A stretch of 64,000 bases of DNA from Glandiceps talaboti. Lineage: Eukaryota > Hemichordata > Enteropneusta > Spengelidae. The notes beneath the pieces were generated by a model that saw only the letters and a program-made list of their open reading frames with translations, had not been told where the DNA came from and searched no databases. This document shows, one piece after another, positions 14,117-39,924 of this stretch. Position 1 is the first letter of the stretch, and every line of letters starts with the position of its first letter. Where the stretch lies: assembly GCF_964340395.1 (NCBI RefSeq), contig NC_135549.1, positions 28,877,595 through 28,941,594 on the forward strand, given 5' to 3'. Both the position numbers and the translations under genes were made by a program.

Positions 14117-17100
14117 GGGAGTGGCCATATTTTACTTCCGGGGGGGGGGGGGGTCCGGAGGATTTTCGGGGGGGGGGCATCACTGAATTTTTCACAGGAA
14201 AAATTAGAGGGTGGCTAAAAAAAAATTCACAATTTCTTTAGGCGGGGTCATGGAAAAAATAACGATTATTTAATGTAATATCAATCGATCTGCAATTCTG
14301 GCACTTCTCAAAGTAACTTGTCCCTGAGGATGTGCAAGACTTGTTACATCACAATCACTATCAGTGTTATCATCAGTACATGAATTTTCTGAGCTATCAG
14401 TATCACAATTGTCTCCACCACTGCCTAGAACACGCATTACAGAAGTATCACTTTCAGTCTCAGAGTCACAACTATCTGTTTCACTCATACCCATGATATT
14501 AGTTTTAATTTCATTTGCAGTCATTTTTTTAGATCTAAATTCTGGTGTTCCTATTATGTGAGTCGATATTATGTCTACTTTTTCTCTTTTTAATTTTCTG
14601 TGTTTTGGTAATCAATGCTCATCAAGATATTTATCTAACGCTTTCACTTTCATTTTTTCACTTCTTTCGAGACTAATTCCTTTTTAAACAACGTTTCCAT
14701 CATGTAAACAAATTCAACACACGACGACGAATGTCGACAGGACAAATGTTTGTGTGTTTATGATCTTTCCTCCAATTAATGAAAAAATAACTTGCTTTCA
14801 TAATAACTCATTAAAGGAATCATCTTTTAGTGAATTGTCTACATTATTAAAATGATTTAGTCATAGTCATTACGATAAAAGTACAATACTGTTTATTAAA
14901 ATTTACGATTTAAAAGTTGTTTTCGAAATTTGAACTGAAAAAGGTCAGTTGCGGTCAGTTACCCGAATACGTTTACGATTACGTTTTTGAATGTGTTTTT
15001 CAATTCGTTTTTGCAGACAACTTCAGCATCGTCAAAATAAAGCTATAATAAAATATGAAGTAAGGAAAGAATACTACAGACACACTGACAATTTTAAAAG
15101 TAATGATAATGTAGACACATGTTGTGGAACAGACTGATGAGTAATTGCATCAAATACATTCCATGAGAGATGTTTATGCATCCATGGATGTATATCTCCC
15201 CAATACATCCATGGTACATCCAAATGATTGTAAGACAACTGTTTGTTACAGTCAAAAGATGACGCAATTATAAGAAATTTGTGAATTTATGGTTATAAGG
15301 CTGTTCAGAGCCGTCAGGAAATTATGAATAGTTAAAGTTGTAAGTGGTTTTTAGTGTATGCATATGCTAAAATTATTTATGTTTTTGGATTGTTTGACAT
15401 AAATGTATGTATAGTATTTCACTATTTATTGTATTATAGAAACATAACTCCCTTTCCACATGGGAAAGAGGCCTTGAAATAAAATCGGAAACTGAATCTG
15501 ATCATAAGTACTTGTTCTCGTTATAGCAAAACACAGTGCCACTGGAGATCATTGAACAACCAAGGCAAATGAATTCAACACCTTCATTTCACAGCAGCTG
15601 TGTTCTTTCCATGGAACATATCTGAAATGATATGGCATGTTCAGTGTCTCCACAGGTCAGGGAGACTCAGTGATCCTTCCTGTATGAAAATTTGAAATGT
15701 ACCACCAAAATAAACAGCGTATAGAATGCATGTAAATACAAGTATTTGCAATAGGGTATTGGATTTCACTGCAAACTTTAATAGCATCAATTACATTACT
15801 CTTGTTTATTGTTGTGTAAAATTGTTGGTTTTTAGCTGTAGGCACAACTAGTGTCACGATGATTAGCCCTGTTTGCAGACAGTGCATGGGTCTAGATTAC
15901 TGACATGACCCTCATCACCAGGGACAGTTGTCAGAATCAAGTCCTGAATTACTTTGTATGCAAGCACAACTACACAATGATATACTCGCGTTCAACGTCC
16001 GTTAAGACAAGCAACAAAGAACGCCATGATGAATATCAAAGAATGGAATTAATTAATATCGGACTGAGAACTGCGTTCAATGTCAATGCAAGTTTCATAA
16101 TCGGAACTTTTTGAAAGCTCTTTCAGAGAACTTTGATTTGAACTTATTGAACCTTTTCCGTATGATTCTGATGAAGTTAAAACTCAAAGTCAGTTAGTCA
16201 GTTTATAATGATCTTTATCTCTATTATGTCTGAAGGATGAAAGACCACATATCTGTCAGTCATTACATAAACACCTTCCAAGGCTTCTGCTACCACCCTG
16301 TTATAATGTGGGCTGGCATGTATGTTTATACTCTACTCATTACCAAATTACTTGCTTTGCCCATAGTACCCTACAGCTACACATGTAGGGTCTATGCTTT
16401 GCCCTGTCTGCTTATACTATTGTTTACAGATTAATTACATTGAGAGACACCACATACTGGGCTCATAATTAGAGCAATTGAAACAGTTCATACACAGGGA
16501 CATGGATGCTATAAACAATTGTGGCAAACACTGAGTGCTACTGGTAACTCAGCATTTTAACATCCTCTGATATATCTGTAAACAGGAATGTTTTGTATGG
16601 TAGTTTAGTTTGAGTGTGTGGGTTTAATATTACACCTTATTGTACTTAGTTTTATATTAGTCTGATCTTTGTCTTTCATCCCCATGAGGCACTGTTGTGG
16701 AATAAATAAAATGTACGACTACATAGATGTAGATATACAGAACAACAAATAAACACAAACACTGGAGAACACAATCAACATGTACACACACAAAAATGGA
16801 TAAATATGCAATAAAAAGTAGACATAAAAAACACCAAACAAAGTATATAGCATAAAATGAACACACAAACAAACATACATTGGATATAGCATAAAATGAA
16901 CACACAAACAAACATACATTGGATATAGCATAAAATCAACACACAAACAAACATACATTGGATATAGCATAAAATGAACACACAAACAAACATACATTGG
17001 ATATAGCATAAAATCAACACACAAACAAACATACATTGGATATAGCATAAAATCAACACACAAACAAACATACATTGGATATAGCATACAATCAACATAC

Positions 17101-20100
17101 AAACAAACATACACAGGATATAGCATACAATCAACATACAAACAAACATACACAGGATATAGCATACAATCAACATACAAACAAACAAACGATATAGCAT
17201 ACAATCAACATACAAACAAACATACACAGGATATAGCATACAATCAACATACAAACAAACAAACATTGGATATAGCATAAAATCAACACACAAACAAACA
17301 TACATTGGATATAGCATACAATCAACATACAAACAAACATACACAGGATATAGCATACAATCAACATACAAACAAACAAACATTGGATATAGCATACAAT
17401 CAACATACAAACAAACATACACAGGATATAGCATACAATCAACATACAAACAAACATACACAGGATATAGCATACAATCAACATACAAACAAACATACAC
17501 AGGATATAGCATACAATCAACATACAAACAAACATACACAGGATATAGCATACAATCAACATACAAACAAACAAACATATACGGGATATAGCATACAATC
17601 AACATACAAACAAACAAACATATACGGGATATAGCATACAATCAACACACAAACAAACATACATTGGATATAGCATACAATCAACACACAAACAAACATA
17701 CATTGGATATAGCATACAATCAACACACAAACAAACATATATTGGATAATAGCATACAATCAACACACAAACAAACATACATGTATATTGGATATACTTT
17801 AGTATATAATCAAAAAACAAACAAAACAAATGCAAACAATAGATACAAAATACACACATCTACCATACATTTATACACCGCAACATCTGACCTCCACTTT
17901 CAAAATTTGGGAAGTCACAATTCTTTGAAGATTTCAAAACCTTTTAGGTACTGTTTGTAATGATAATAGCAAAAACTGGAAAGTGGCACAAGCTGAGTTC
18001 ATAAGGTTGCATTCGTGGAAATACTAAGTAACGTAAAACCTTGATTTAACTATTCTAATATACATAATGTTAATATCAATGCATGTCTTCTATGACATTA
18101 CAATTGTCTTCTGGCATTCTTAGAATATTTGATTACATGGTAGGAAAATTAAATTCCCCAGTGGACATTTTTTTTTATATATACATGTACAATAAACCAC
18201 ATGATGAGATCATTATATACTACAATTATTATTATTAATATTATTAACCATTTTCCGATTGAAAATATTTGGTCGTTCACCGTCCATTAAAACAATCCAT
18301 CAGGTATTGTTGTTTCTCAGTGTTTGAGTTCTGATGGGCACGTTCAAAGATGGATAAAATAATACTTATTTATATTGTATTACCAGGTTTGAGTTCAGTC
18401 AATATCAAATAATGGTTAAGTATGTTTCAGTATTCAGCAGAAAATAAATTATCCCCCCAAAAAATGCATCAACTCAGCTTGCACCAACCACTAGAGAACA
18501 AACAGATAAGAACAGTCTCTCAACTTACAGAAGGTTGAAAGTTTGGGTTGAGTCTGAATGTCAGCTCTGCTGTGCCTGCTTGAAAACTAACAAAACCATC
18601 CTGTATACTTCCAGCTTTGAGTTGTAAAACATCACCACCCGGTACTGCGATGGGTACGACATCTAGTTTGACGTTATCAAAGTTGTGATGTCTGTGTTCA
18701 TGTGTTTCTGCACCATTTGTAAGCTCACTGAAAAGACATTTATATTGTTAAACAGGTTGTCAATAAATGTACAACAATATTAATTAAGACTTGCACCTTT
18801 AATCATTCTTCATTTTGTTTACCCAAAATTGAAAATTTTAAAGTTATCTTCAAGAATTTTTTAATGAAAGTGAAATTCTCACCTAAACATGATATTTTGT
18901 ATGATTGTAAAAATAACGGTTACAAAAAAAACAATTGCCTTTTTTTTAACTTACCACACATACAATATATTAGTAATTTCTGCAAAAAATATTGAGTTTG
19001 TTGCATATACAAACTTCAAGCAAATAAACATGATGTAACAGTACATCTAAAGATTGAAAAACTAAATACATGTATTGTTAAATGTGAATATTTGACTTAA
19101 GACTTTGAAGAGCCAAAGTAAAACCAACATGTTGACATAAGTTATTAAAAGGAATTGATGTAAGTACAGTCAAAGCAGTATTTCTGATAGCAAGGTACAT
19201 ACTATTTTTACAGACCTTCATGATCTTCCACTTTACATTTGGGGACTTCCAGTGTTTATGCTAATGCAACTATCCATACAACCAAGGCATAGCTATCACC
19301 CACAATTGCCCAGTTTTGTAATCTACCACATTGAACAATAATAATAATTTAGTATTTGTCTATCAATCATAGTAGCTGAAAGCTGGCTTTCCACAGTAGT
19401 ATTCATATCAATTTGTACAAAGTAAAATCATTCAAAGTCTGAGTGTTCCGTTACAGTTATTCTCCACATATATTTGTAGTCCGTGGGCAGACTCCTGAAA
19501 AAACTTCCAGAAATGGGAGTTGGTTGTAGGGGTCTTGCTGACTACAAAACCTTTGCAGATATTTTTTTGTATATAGTATGCTAATACCAAATTAAAAATG
19601 TTCTATCAAAAATATTGGCACATAAAATAACATCGTTAGAGATGGGTTAGAGATGATTTGATATCACATACGGAGCTGTAATTGGCATACAGACTGTTCT
19701 CCACATGGAGCCCCTGTGGCTTGTTTTAGTTTTCCCATGTGATGTCATATCTTATTATGTTACAGCCATTCTCTACACACAGCCTTGAGGCTTGTTTTAC
19801 TATTACCATGTGATGTGATGCTGTATCCATGATGTCCTAAGTCAACTCCTCATAAAAATAAAACCCTGGCTTGACCTGACCTGACCTCACCTGACCTAAG
19901 ACGACCAAAAATGGGGCAATTGCGTGCAATTCAATGTAGATTATTTTTAAATGATAAAATATCAATGACAATTGTATATATTAAATACACTATCCACTTC
20001 GAAACCATCTTTTCATTTTTATGTGTTTGTTTTAAAATGGCCATATGGATGAAGATTGAGTAGTTATTTTGGATTTTTATTAAGGCGTCCTACGTCTAGC

Positions 20101-20647
20101 TTTTTTGCAATGTATTGCATTACCAACACAGACTAAGTCAAAGTTGATTTTTTCAAGTAGAAAGCCATGATAAAATTGTTTTATAACTTAAAAAAAAAAC
20201 TCATGCAAGCAGATTGTGTTTCTTAACATTCTAATATCCAATTTCTGTGCCTGCAGATATACAAATAACATGTAGTATGTTCCTAGAGTGAAACCATCTG
20301 GGCAGACCAGACTTAACTAAGAATGCTAGTCTACGGTCTAACATTCCCTTGTGATAGTGCAATGACCTTTGACCTTTTCTTCATCTTACTCAAAATAGCA
20401 AATCTGTTAATGGTTGCACGTATTAAACCAGACAGGAGTAGATACATCATACTGAGTACAAGACTGAAGACAATTACATTTTTGTATGTGTTCCATCAAC
20501 CTACCATTGGCAATCAGCTAAATGGTCTTTCTTCAGATGTGATTTGCTCTCTGTCATATCAGTTGGCATGACAACAAAATTGAAGATCAAGAGAGCAACC
20601 ACTGTCACCATGGCACCAACAGCTAGTCTACTTGTCAGCCTATTCAT
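6990..20647 (-). CDS. ST6GALNAC-like: ST6GalNAc-type sialyltransferase (GT29), 7 coding exons, 407 aa
   Basis: Coding exons on the minus strand, 5' to 3': 20647-20505, 18727-18529, 12283-12106, 11083-10918, 10402-10285, 8436-8279, 7251-6990. All introns are GT-AG and phases close to one 407-residue frame ending TGA. The family transfers sialic acid from CMP-Neu5Ac in alpha-2,6 linkage to GalNAc of O-glycans in the Golgi. Seen: a short cytosolic tail and a signal-anchor membrane segment (about residues 8-27); a stem; sialylmotif L from C200 to about T247 (CVSCAVIG, then IDSHDMVFR); sialylmotif S around R329-G352 with C345; motif III HYYD (362-365); and motif VS H378-x4-E383 followed by ALWRQLH. 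The L and VS wording resembles vertebrate ST6GALNAC1/2 more than ST3, ST6Gal or ST8 families, by recall. C203 and C345 could form the conserved disulfide. The start ATG lies 15 bases inside an exon that opens with a polypyrimidine-AG acceptor (exon base 20662), so a 5' non-coding exon must lie upstream; I could not place it. A possible ATTAAA poly(A) hexamer is at 6885-6890 (minus). Orthology to one vertebrate paralogue is not settled. Confidence 0.93.
7594..8040. repeat. Compound TCTG/TATG/TG microsatellite in sialyltransferase intron 6
   Basis: About 450 bases of alternating TCTG, TATG and TG blocks. Because the unit is 4 bp, every frame on both strands stays open for long stretches; these Cys-Val-Tyr-Met and His-Thr-Tyr-Ile frames are artefacts. 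Confidence 0.97.
9541..10140. repeat. Two tandem ~300-bp units of a dispersed repeat (intron 5)
   Basis: Units begin near 9541 and 9842 with CTATTTGACC followed by GGTCAAGGTC and match along about 300 bases. The second unit ends in an AAGGACAGACGGACAG tail and a TGGCTTCGCC motif. Diverged relatives may lie near 4965-5250 and 57110-57390. No coding potential. Confidence 0.7.
11160..11510. repeat. Dispersed repeat with TATATAGCGCTTT start
   Basis: It contains TTTTATATAGCGCTTT, GCTCAAAGCTCTTTACA, and at the far end GAGGCTTGAACTTGCAACC with CCACTCTAACCA, wording seen in a common short repeat of many aquatic animals. It lies just upstream (in gene sense) of the exon at 10918-11083. Confidence 0.6.
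12373..13110. mobile_element. 738-bp element with inverted ends in intron 2
   Basis: AAAGTACAAAACCTGAGG at 12373 and CTCAGGTTTTGAACTTT at its right end form terminal inverted repeats extended by AGACGACC and its complement. The interior has only short open frames with no family signature. Target duplication not clear. Confidence 0.6.
13305..15032. mobile_element. 1.73-kb element with ~365-bp inverted arms in intron 2
   Basis: The left arm 13305-13665 and right arm 14661-15032 are reverse complements with high identity; the right arm carries an extra ~11 bases near the GTCGACATTCG block. Between them lie a (TGTA)n tract, G-runs and, on the minus strand 14524-14270 with upstream extension into the right arm, remnants of a coding sequence: [10 protein letters not shown], a stop, then [12 protein letters not shown] (resembling a SAP-type helix-extended-loop-helix) and a Ser/Asp/Glu-rich tail. 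The coding part is broken, so it reads as a decayed transposon or captured gene fragment. Class unknown. Confidence 0.75.
13998..14114. repeat. (TGTA)n microsatellite
   Basis: A nearly pure tetranucleotide tract inside the 1.73-kb inverted-repeat element, followed by two G-runs at about 14142-14180. Confidence 0.97.
16844..17797. repeat. 39-bp minisatellite, about 24 copies, intron 2 of the sialyltransferase
   Basis: The unit is GGATATAGCATACAATCAAC followed by a CAAACAAACA-rich half. At least three variant classes occur in blocks: AAAATGAACACAC/AAAATCAACACAC near the left, ACAATCAACATAC in the middle, ACAATCAACACAC at the right. A unit of 13 codons without stops yields open frames up to 288 codons on the minus strand, which are artefacts. 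Confidence 0.95.
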
Positions 20648-22269
20648 GGTACAAAGTATCCTCTGAAAGAGAAAACAAGACATTACTATGTGAACAATAT
20701 GAATAACATACAGTATGACTTAAACTGTTCACAATACAACATATTATGACATGTATGTTATTTCAACACCAGAGTTAAAAGGGGGTTTGTCAATAACCTC
20801 TTCACATGCCTTCCATTATTAATATTATCTAGAGTGTTTACAGATGAGAATGGGCTGACATCACAATCTTGACCTCTTCCTATAAACTACCTTGTCTACA
20901 GACAAGGACAGTTGTCACAGTATCAATTTCTTTCTACATGTATGTCTACTCATAAGAGTCTGAGACAGGACTGTCTTAGCAATACTGGACCCCAGATGTT
21001 TGGTCTGATAGCCTTCAAATTCTACAACTCATATAAAAACCTTGAGTTCAAGGAAGGAATGGGCAAAGTTAAATTGAGTCAAGTTACGACAGTGTCAATA
21101 TATATAAATTTAAGTTGTGAGGGCTTTTGTCTATGGCTTCCCCTGATATATAATAAATTGTCATACCAATAGTAAACTATGATAAAACTCCCTCTTGGTA
21201 TGAAAACAACTTATTGATTATTAATTTCAGTAGTGTGTTCAGTAGTGCTACACAAATATACTAAATCAAAAGTGGTACATTGTTTCAAAATGTACACTCA
21301 CTAATGTTAGTACTCACTGCCTGGCACAGCAGATGGCCCTAAATCATTCCAAACCCTACTCTCTCTAGATCATTCCAAACCCTACTCTCTCTCTTTCTCT
21401 AGATCGTTCCTAACTCTACATCTCTCATATTGTGCTATTTATTTTTTTAAAAACCTTGTCAAAGAGATGGTTCACTGTACCTAACAAAAGCAATAATTAG
21501 TGAACGTAGTTTTCATTTTTACATGTTTTGTATGAAGATTATGTTTATACTGGTAATCATATAAAAGGGTAAAGAAAACGTTTGGTGTCATTAAACTGAA
21601 TGACTGGCAAGTTGTCAAAAAATGGCTAGTTAATTTTGTCTCATTTCTTACGACTGAATTCATACAATAATATGAATATTTCTTTACACACAAGTCTTCT
21701 GTCAAATTGACAAAGCCATCAAAACTGAATTGTATTTTTTAAAAGTGTATTTTTTCATAAATGAAGGATTCATATACTGTATCATTACCATGTACAGGAA
21801 ATCTAGTCATCACTGTGAAAGTGGACACGTGGTGTTATTATGTACATGTATGTAATCTAAATACAACACCATGGTAACAAAAGTGAAACTGTAACATTAC
21901 AGTTTCTGATGTCATCATTCATAAAGTTTTAACTGATGACTGCTAGACATAGTGTAAATGTTACACAATATGTATGAGATATATCCATTTGTTATGATTT
22001 TCACATACCCAGTGTTCATTCTGAACAACACTGAAAGGGCACCAAGCCTTTTTGTAATTTTAGGGTGTCTTGATAAAATGACAATAACACTCAAAAACAC
22101 TTCATTTCTGTAAAATTGCTATCATTGTATCAAACAGTCACCAGACCAATCATTCTCCCTTCTTGATCTCTAACAAGAGTTACTGAAGGCGACACTGGTC
22201 TCCTGAGCACTCTTGTGAATTTTTTTAGATAGAACAAATAGAACATAATTAGTACCGTATTACCCCACT

Positions 22270-22790
22270 ACAAATTTATCTTTGACAGTTCTACTAGATA
22301 ATAATGACATTGAATGCAAAAGTGATTATCTAGAAAACCACTTGCTGTGTTGACAATGCATAATTATGCAAATTCAGTTATTAGTTTGTAAACGACTGAC
22401 ATTCTACCAGATAATTAATTAAATGACATAAGAATGTTTTTTTTTTTCAAATAGAAAAGTGGTTTACGAAAACATGTGCTTCTGTGGTGACATAGAGTAG
22501 ACGTATGCAAATTTAAAGTTATTAGATTTGTTTGATTGACAGTTCTGTCAGAGTCTAATTAAATGATGTAATAATACTATTCAAATACAGCTGAAGTATT
22601 TTCCTAGCTGTCACCTGCTGTGTGTACAAATGTACAGACATACTGTAGTTATGCAAATTTAAAAGTAATTAGTTTTGTTTGATTGACAGTTCTATGAGGT
22701 AACATTAATTAATTAAATGACATAATAGTGCTATTCAAATATAGAAGCCCAGTTAATATTTCTAGAAGTATCTTGTTGTGTTGACACAAT
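22270..22790. repeat. Degenerate ~145-bp tandem array carrying octamer and TAATTAA motifs
   Basis: Three to four diverged units share TTTGATTGACAGTTCT, a TAATTAAATGAC block, ACTATTCAAATA and a TGCTGTGT block. A perfect ATGCAAAT octamer recurs at 22366, 22505 and 22651. Whether this is an enhancer or only satellite DNA cannot be told here. Confidence 0.6.
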
Positions 22791-23579
22791 TTTGATTTAT
22801 GCTAAAGTGGTTTTCTCTCTCTTGCTTTTTTTTGTTGATTTAGAAAGGTCAATAAACCTTATACTTGTAAATAGCTTCTATATTGGTTTTATAGGACCAT
22901 CAACTACAAAAAAAAAATCTTAAATTTTAAACATTTCGCCTCCTCAACGGTGTCAGGAATTTAATGGTGTGGACATTATTTATGGGTGGTGAAGTCATTG
23001 TTAATCATAGTGGTTTGTTTCTAGACCATCTTGCCAAACAAGACTAGACAGAATTGGAATAAAGAATTATAAATGAACTGGATGCCATCCTTGCGCCATT
23101 ATCTTTTCTTTAGTTTCCTTTCAAATGCTAATTACAAGGTAAAACTTGAGCAAACATGATTTCAACAAATACAATCATCTTCTTTAGCTAATTAAAGCAA
23201 AATGTAATGTAGGATCATTTGATTGATCAATAATACTGAATTAATCACTTTTGATCTAAGTTGGAAGCGACTTGCTAGGAGGTACGATCAGCTAACGATG
23301 TATCTCACAGCACGGTAAACAGGCTATGCAAGCTAAGACTAATAATAGTACATGTTTCCCCATAGACAGTGTCTTCTATTAGTTCTAGGGTTTCACTTTA
23401 CATGATGTTGAGGTCATGACCGTCAGAATATTTTCCAGCCATATCATGTTTTCTTTCTGAGTTGCTACCAATAATAGCATATTGCCTTTGTCATGACATC
23501 GAACAGCTGTTGTTATATATACTAGTAACTTGCTAGAGACTAGAGATTTGGGAACTGGATTGGACTATCTTAAAGTATG

Positions 23580-23800
23580 TTATATTAAATAAAGTGAATT
23601 TAGACACTAGATGAACACTACACGAACTGAAAAACAGTTCTTCCTGGTGTCCAATGTGGCAGACTCGGTTTCTGATGCAATTTAGCTGTGTGTCCTCTTG
23701 TGACTTAATACACACATTTCTCCAGTGAAAGAGGCCTGTTGTCAATGTTGTTGATGATTTTATAGACCTGCAGCATGTCCCCTCGTACATCTGCCATGTT
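23580..23800 (-). mobile_element. LINE relic (C-terminal reverse-transcriptase region)
   Basis: The minus strand reads RGDMLQVYKIINNID and then, across frame changes, RGHTAK and a TPGRTVFQF-like run, the usual tail of CR1/L2/Jockey-type ORF2 (RGDMIQTYKI...RGH...K...FFSQR). Stops and frameshifts show it is dead. Confidence 0.6.
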
Positions 23801-24284
23801 TTGCAGTGTTTCGAGTGTACATGTAGTTAGACACCAGTAGTGTTTCAAACTTACACAAATGTCTACAGAAGGACCCTTCTTGTCCATCAAACAATTTCTG
23901 TTATCACTTTTCAAGAGTCATGGGCATTGGATTTTTACACATGTCCTAGAGTTGATAGAATTTTTCCTAGACTCTCATAGTGTGTGTGGTTTGAAATGCC
24001 AAAACTTTCCAGGAACATAGTAATTGTGATAGTTATTGTTTCATTCCAACTCAACTGCGACAAAAATTTCACGTCAGAACAAGTCAACTGAGAAAGTGAA
24101 TCAGGCATGTTTGAATCAACAAAGGTTTAAAACAAGTATGTATACTACATGTATGAAGACTATATATTATTTGAGGCTGTAAAATTTTGATACAAATTAT
24201 GACTCTTTACAATGCTCAAAAATTCAGCATTTCACCCCTGAAAATAATTATCAATGAGTGTACCTTGTACATACATAATCTATC

Positions 24285-24750
24285 CGTTTCCAAAATAAAC
24301 TTCTATTTGTGTTGAATTGCATATTTTACATAATCTATTTTTTGCTGGTATTTTGTTGTAACAGCCTTTTTTAATTTCAAGCTTGTGGTCGCTTAGTCCA
24401 AATTTATTGATTATTACTCTTAGTTCAGGATTATTTAATTTTATTAGATAAGGTTCAAGCTTAAAATCTGATTTAATGAGTTTGTACGTTCTAAATTTAC
24501 TGTTATTAATATTATTTCCATTTCGTTGCTCAGTTATTATGAACAGCATATCATGGACATCTAACCAACTGTATTCAGATTTAATATAGTAAATGGTTTG
24601 CACAGAAATTGTACATGAAAGTGAAATCTATACAGTATTTCTAATTGTACAAAGGAGCAATTCAATTCATATCTAAGCTGGTGAAGATAACCATTGTTAC
24701 AGACGTTGACAAGACAGTTTCTCCATGTAAAAATTAAATTTCGATCACAC
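24285..24750 (-). mobile_element. Non-LTR retroelement relic with zinc-binding-like C-terminus
   Basis: The minus strand shows FGLSDHKLEIKKGCYNKIP, then RLCKICNSTQIE, matching the post-RT segment of non-LTR elements (S-x-H-x-L-x-I-E-x-G-R...R-x-C-x-x-C). The frame upstream (CNNGYLHQLRYEL) may be a further part. Truncated at both ends. Confidence 0.6.
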
Positions 24751-24780
24751 ATTTAATTAGTCTAGAATGATATCCTCCCG

Positions 24781-24909
24781 GGTTATCCATTCTCGCAAAC
24801 CAGAGCTGTTATTTCTTCCGAACTTCGAAATAACCTCTGATACTAGTAATAGGGCACGTACTGGACGGTGCCGTAAAAGAGGCCGTGGTTTGCGACGATG
24901 GGGTTATCC
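24781..24909. mobile_element. ~130-bp MITE (copy 1 of 2)
   Basis: The ends GGGTTATCCATTCTCGCAAA and TTTGCGACGATGGGGTTATC are imperfect inverted repeats. The core contains AAATAACAG/TTATTTC and GTGCCGTAAAAGAGG. A reverse-oriented copy lies at 52651-52746. Confidence 0.7.
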
Positions 24910-25921
24910 TTCATTGAATGATGAATCTAAGACCTCTCTTTAAAGTTTACGAGAGATGATTCGATACTACGTTGGAATCCATGACAGTACAAGCCCGGTC
25001 TGGCCTTCACATCAGTTTTGTATCCAGTATTTACGTGTTGGTAGTACCACCTCCACACGAAACACCATCATGACTGCGATAATTCTTTTCGATCTAACAA
25101 TTTGCCTCAAGTCAAGGAATAAGAGCTTGTACTTGTACTAAAGTTGTAGTTTGAAAAACGTGTTGTTGTTTTTTTTTCTCCAAATATAACACAGCAATTT
25201 TTGAGTAACTTTGCGGGTGGGTGTATTGTTCAGTTCATACATAAACTTACACCATTGATGAAATGGAAGTATCACCCACTTCCAAGCTGATGCGTGGAGA
25301 AAAATGTACATAAAAATATCACATGACTTCTGTTCCCTGTGAACTTTCTTCTTTGGATTGGCCACTGTAAAAATGGAGTTCCAATACAATATTGAATTGA
25401 ATGTGAAAAAAAAAATGTGCCGAGACAAAAAATTTGTACTTACCACTTTCGTCTCAGTCCGAATCAAGAAAACATGTACACGTGTGTAAGTATAAGAATC
25501 TCGGCCTATGCCAACGTCAAGTTGTCAATCCCAAAACATAAAAAAAAAACGAGACAAAGATTCGAACTTGGAAGAGTCAAGGTGATTTCTAAAGACTCTA
25601 TAACGAGCGTACATTTAGCCAAAGACAGTCAGCGCAGTCCTTACTGTCCGAGTCTGTCGATGTTCGCTCGAGAGCTCACGGGTCGGTGCACCAGAGCTCG
25701 ACGTATACTTATAATATACCATTCAGCACTACCAAAGAAGCCGACAATTGCACATGTACAGCTCGGAGTTGCTCGATTACGAGAAGGACTATAAAGTCAA
25801 TCATGCACCACCGATATCACTATCATCAGTCCAGTCACGTCACATTCAATGGGGAGTCCGCCCTCCACGGCCAAAGTTTCAACAAACGGGTGCGAGAAGA
25901 TGTACGACACTTTGAGAAAAG

Positions 25922-39924
<14,003 letters not shown>

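Larger units (their letters stand above)
20663..25921. other. Intergenic segment between the divergent sialyltransferase and METAP2 genes
   Basis: No complete gene. It should contain the unplaced 5' exon and promoter of the minus-strand sialyltransferase and the METAP2 promoter (about 25.5-25.92 kb). It also holds a short tandem of AGATCATTCCAAACCC units (about 21345-21420), an octamer-bearing tandem array (22270-22790), two LINE relics and a MITE at 24781-24909. Confidence 0.55.

Noticed and set aside
14270-14524. An 84-codon Ser/Asp/Glu-rich minus-strand frame as a stand-alone gene
   Set aside because: It continues from a stop-interrupted frame within the 1.73-kb inverted-repeat element; treated as an element remnant.
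16775-17641. A 288-codon open frame, the longest in the window, with Cys/Tyr-rich 13-residue repeats
   Set aside because: It is a 39-bp intronic minisatellite on the gene's own strand; no start context, splice support or family resemblance.
16844-17797. Regular repeats resembling a CRISPR array
   Set aside because: Units are directly abutting with no unique spacers, and the locus is an intron of a eukaryotic gene. The same applies to the 34760-35700 array.
25417-25794. A 125-codon frame upstream of METAP2
   Set aside because: No family signature and it lies in the likely promoter region; it could be a chance frame in slightly GC-richer DNA. Not enough to call a gene.
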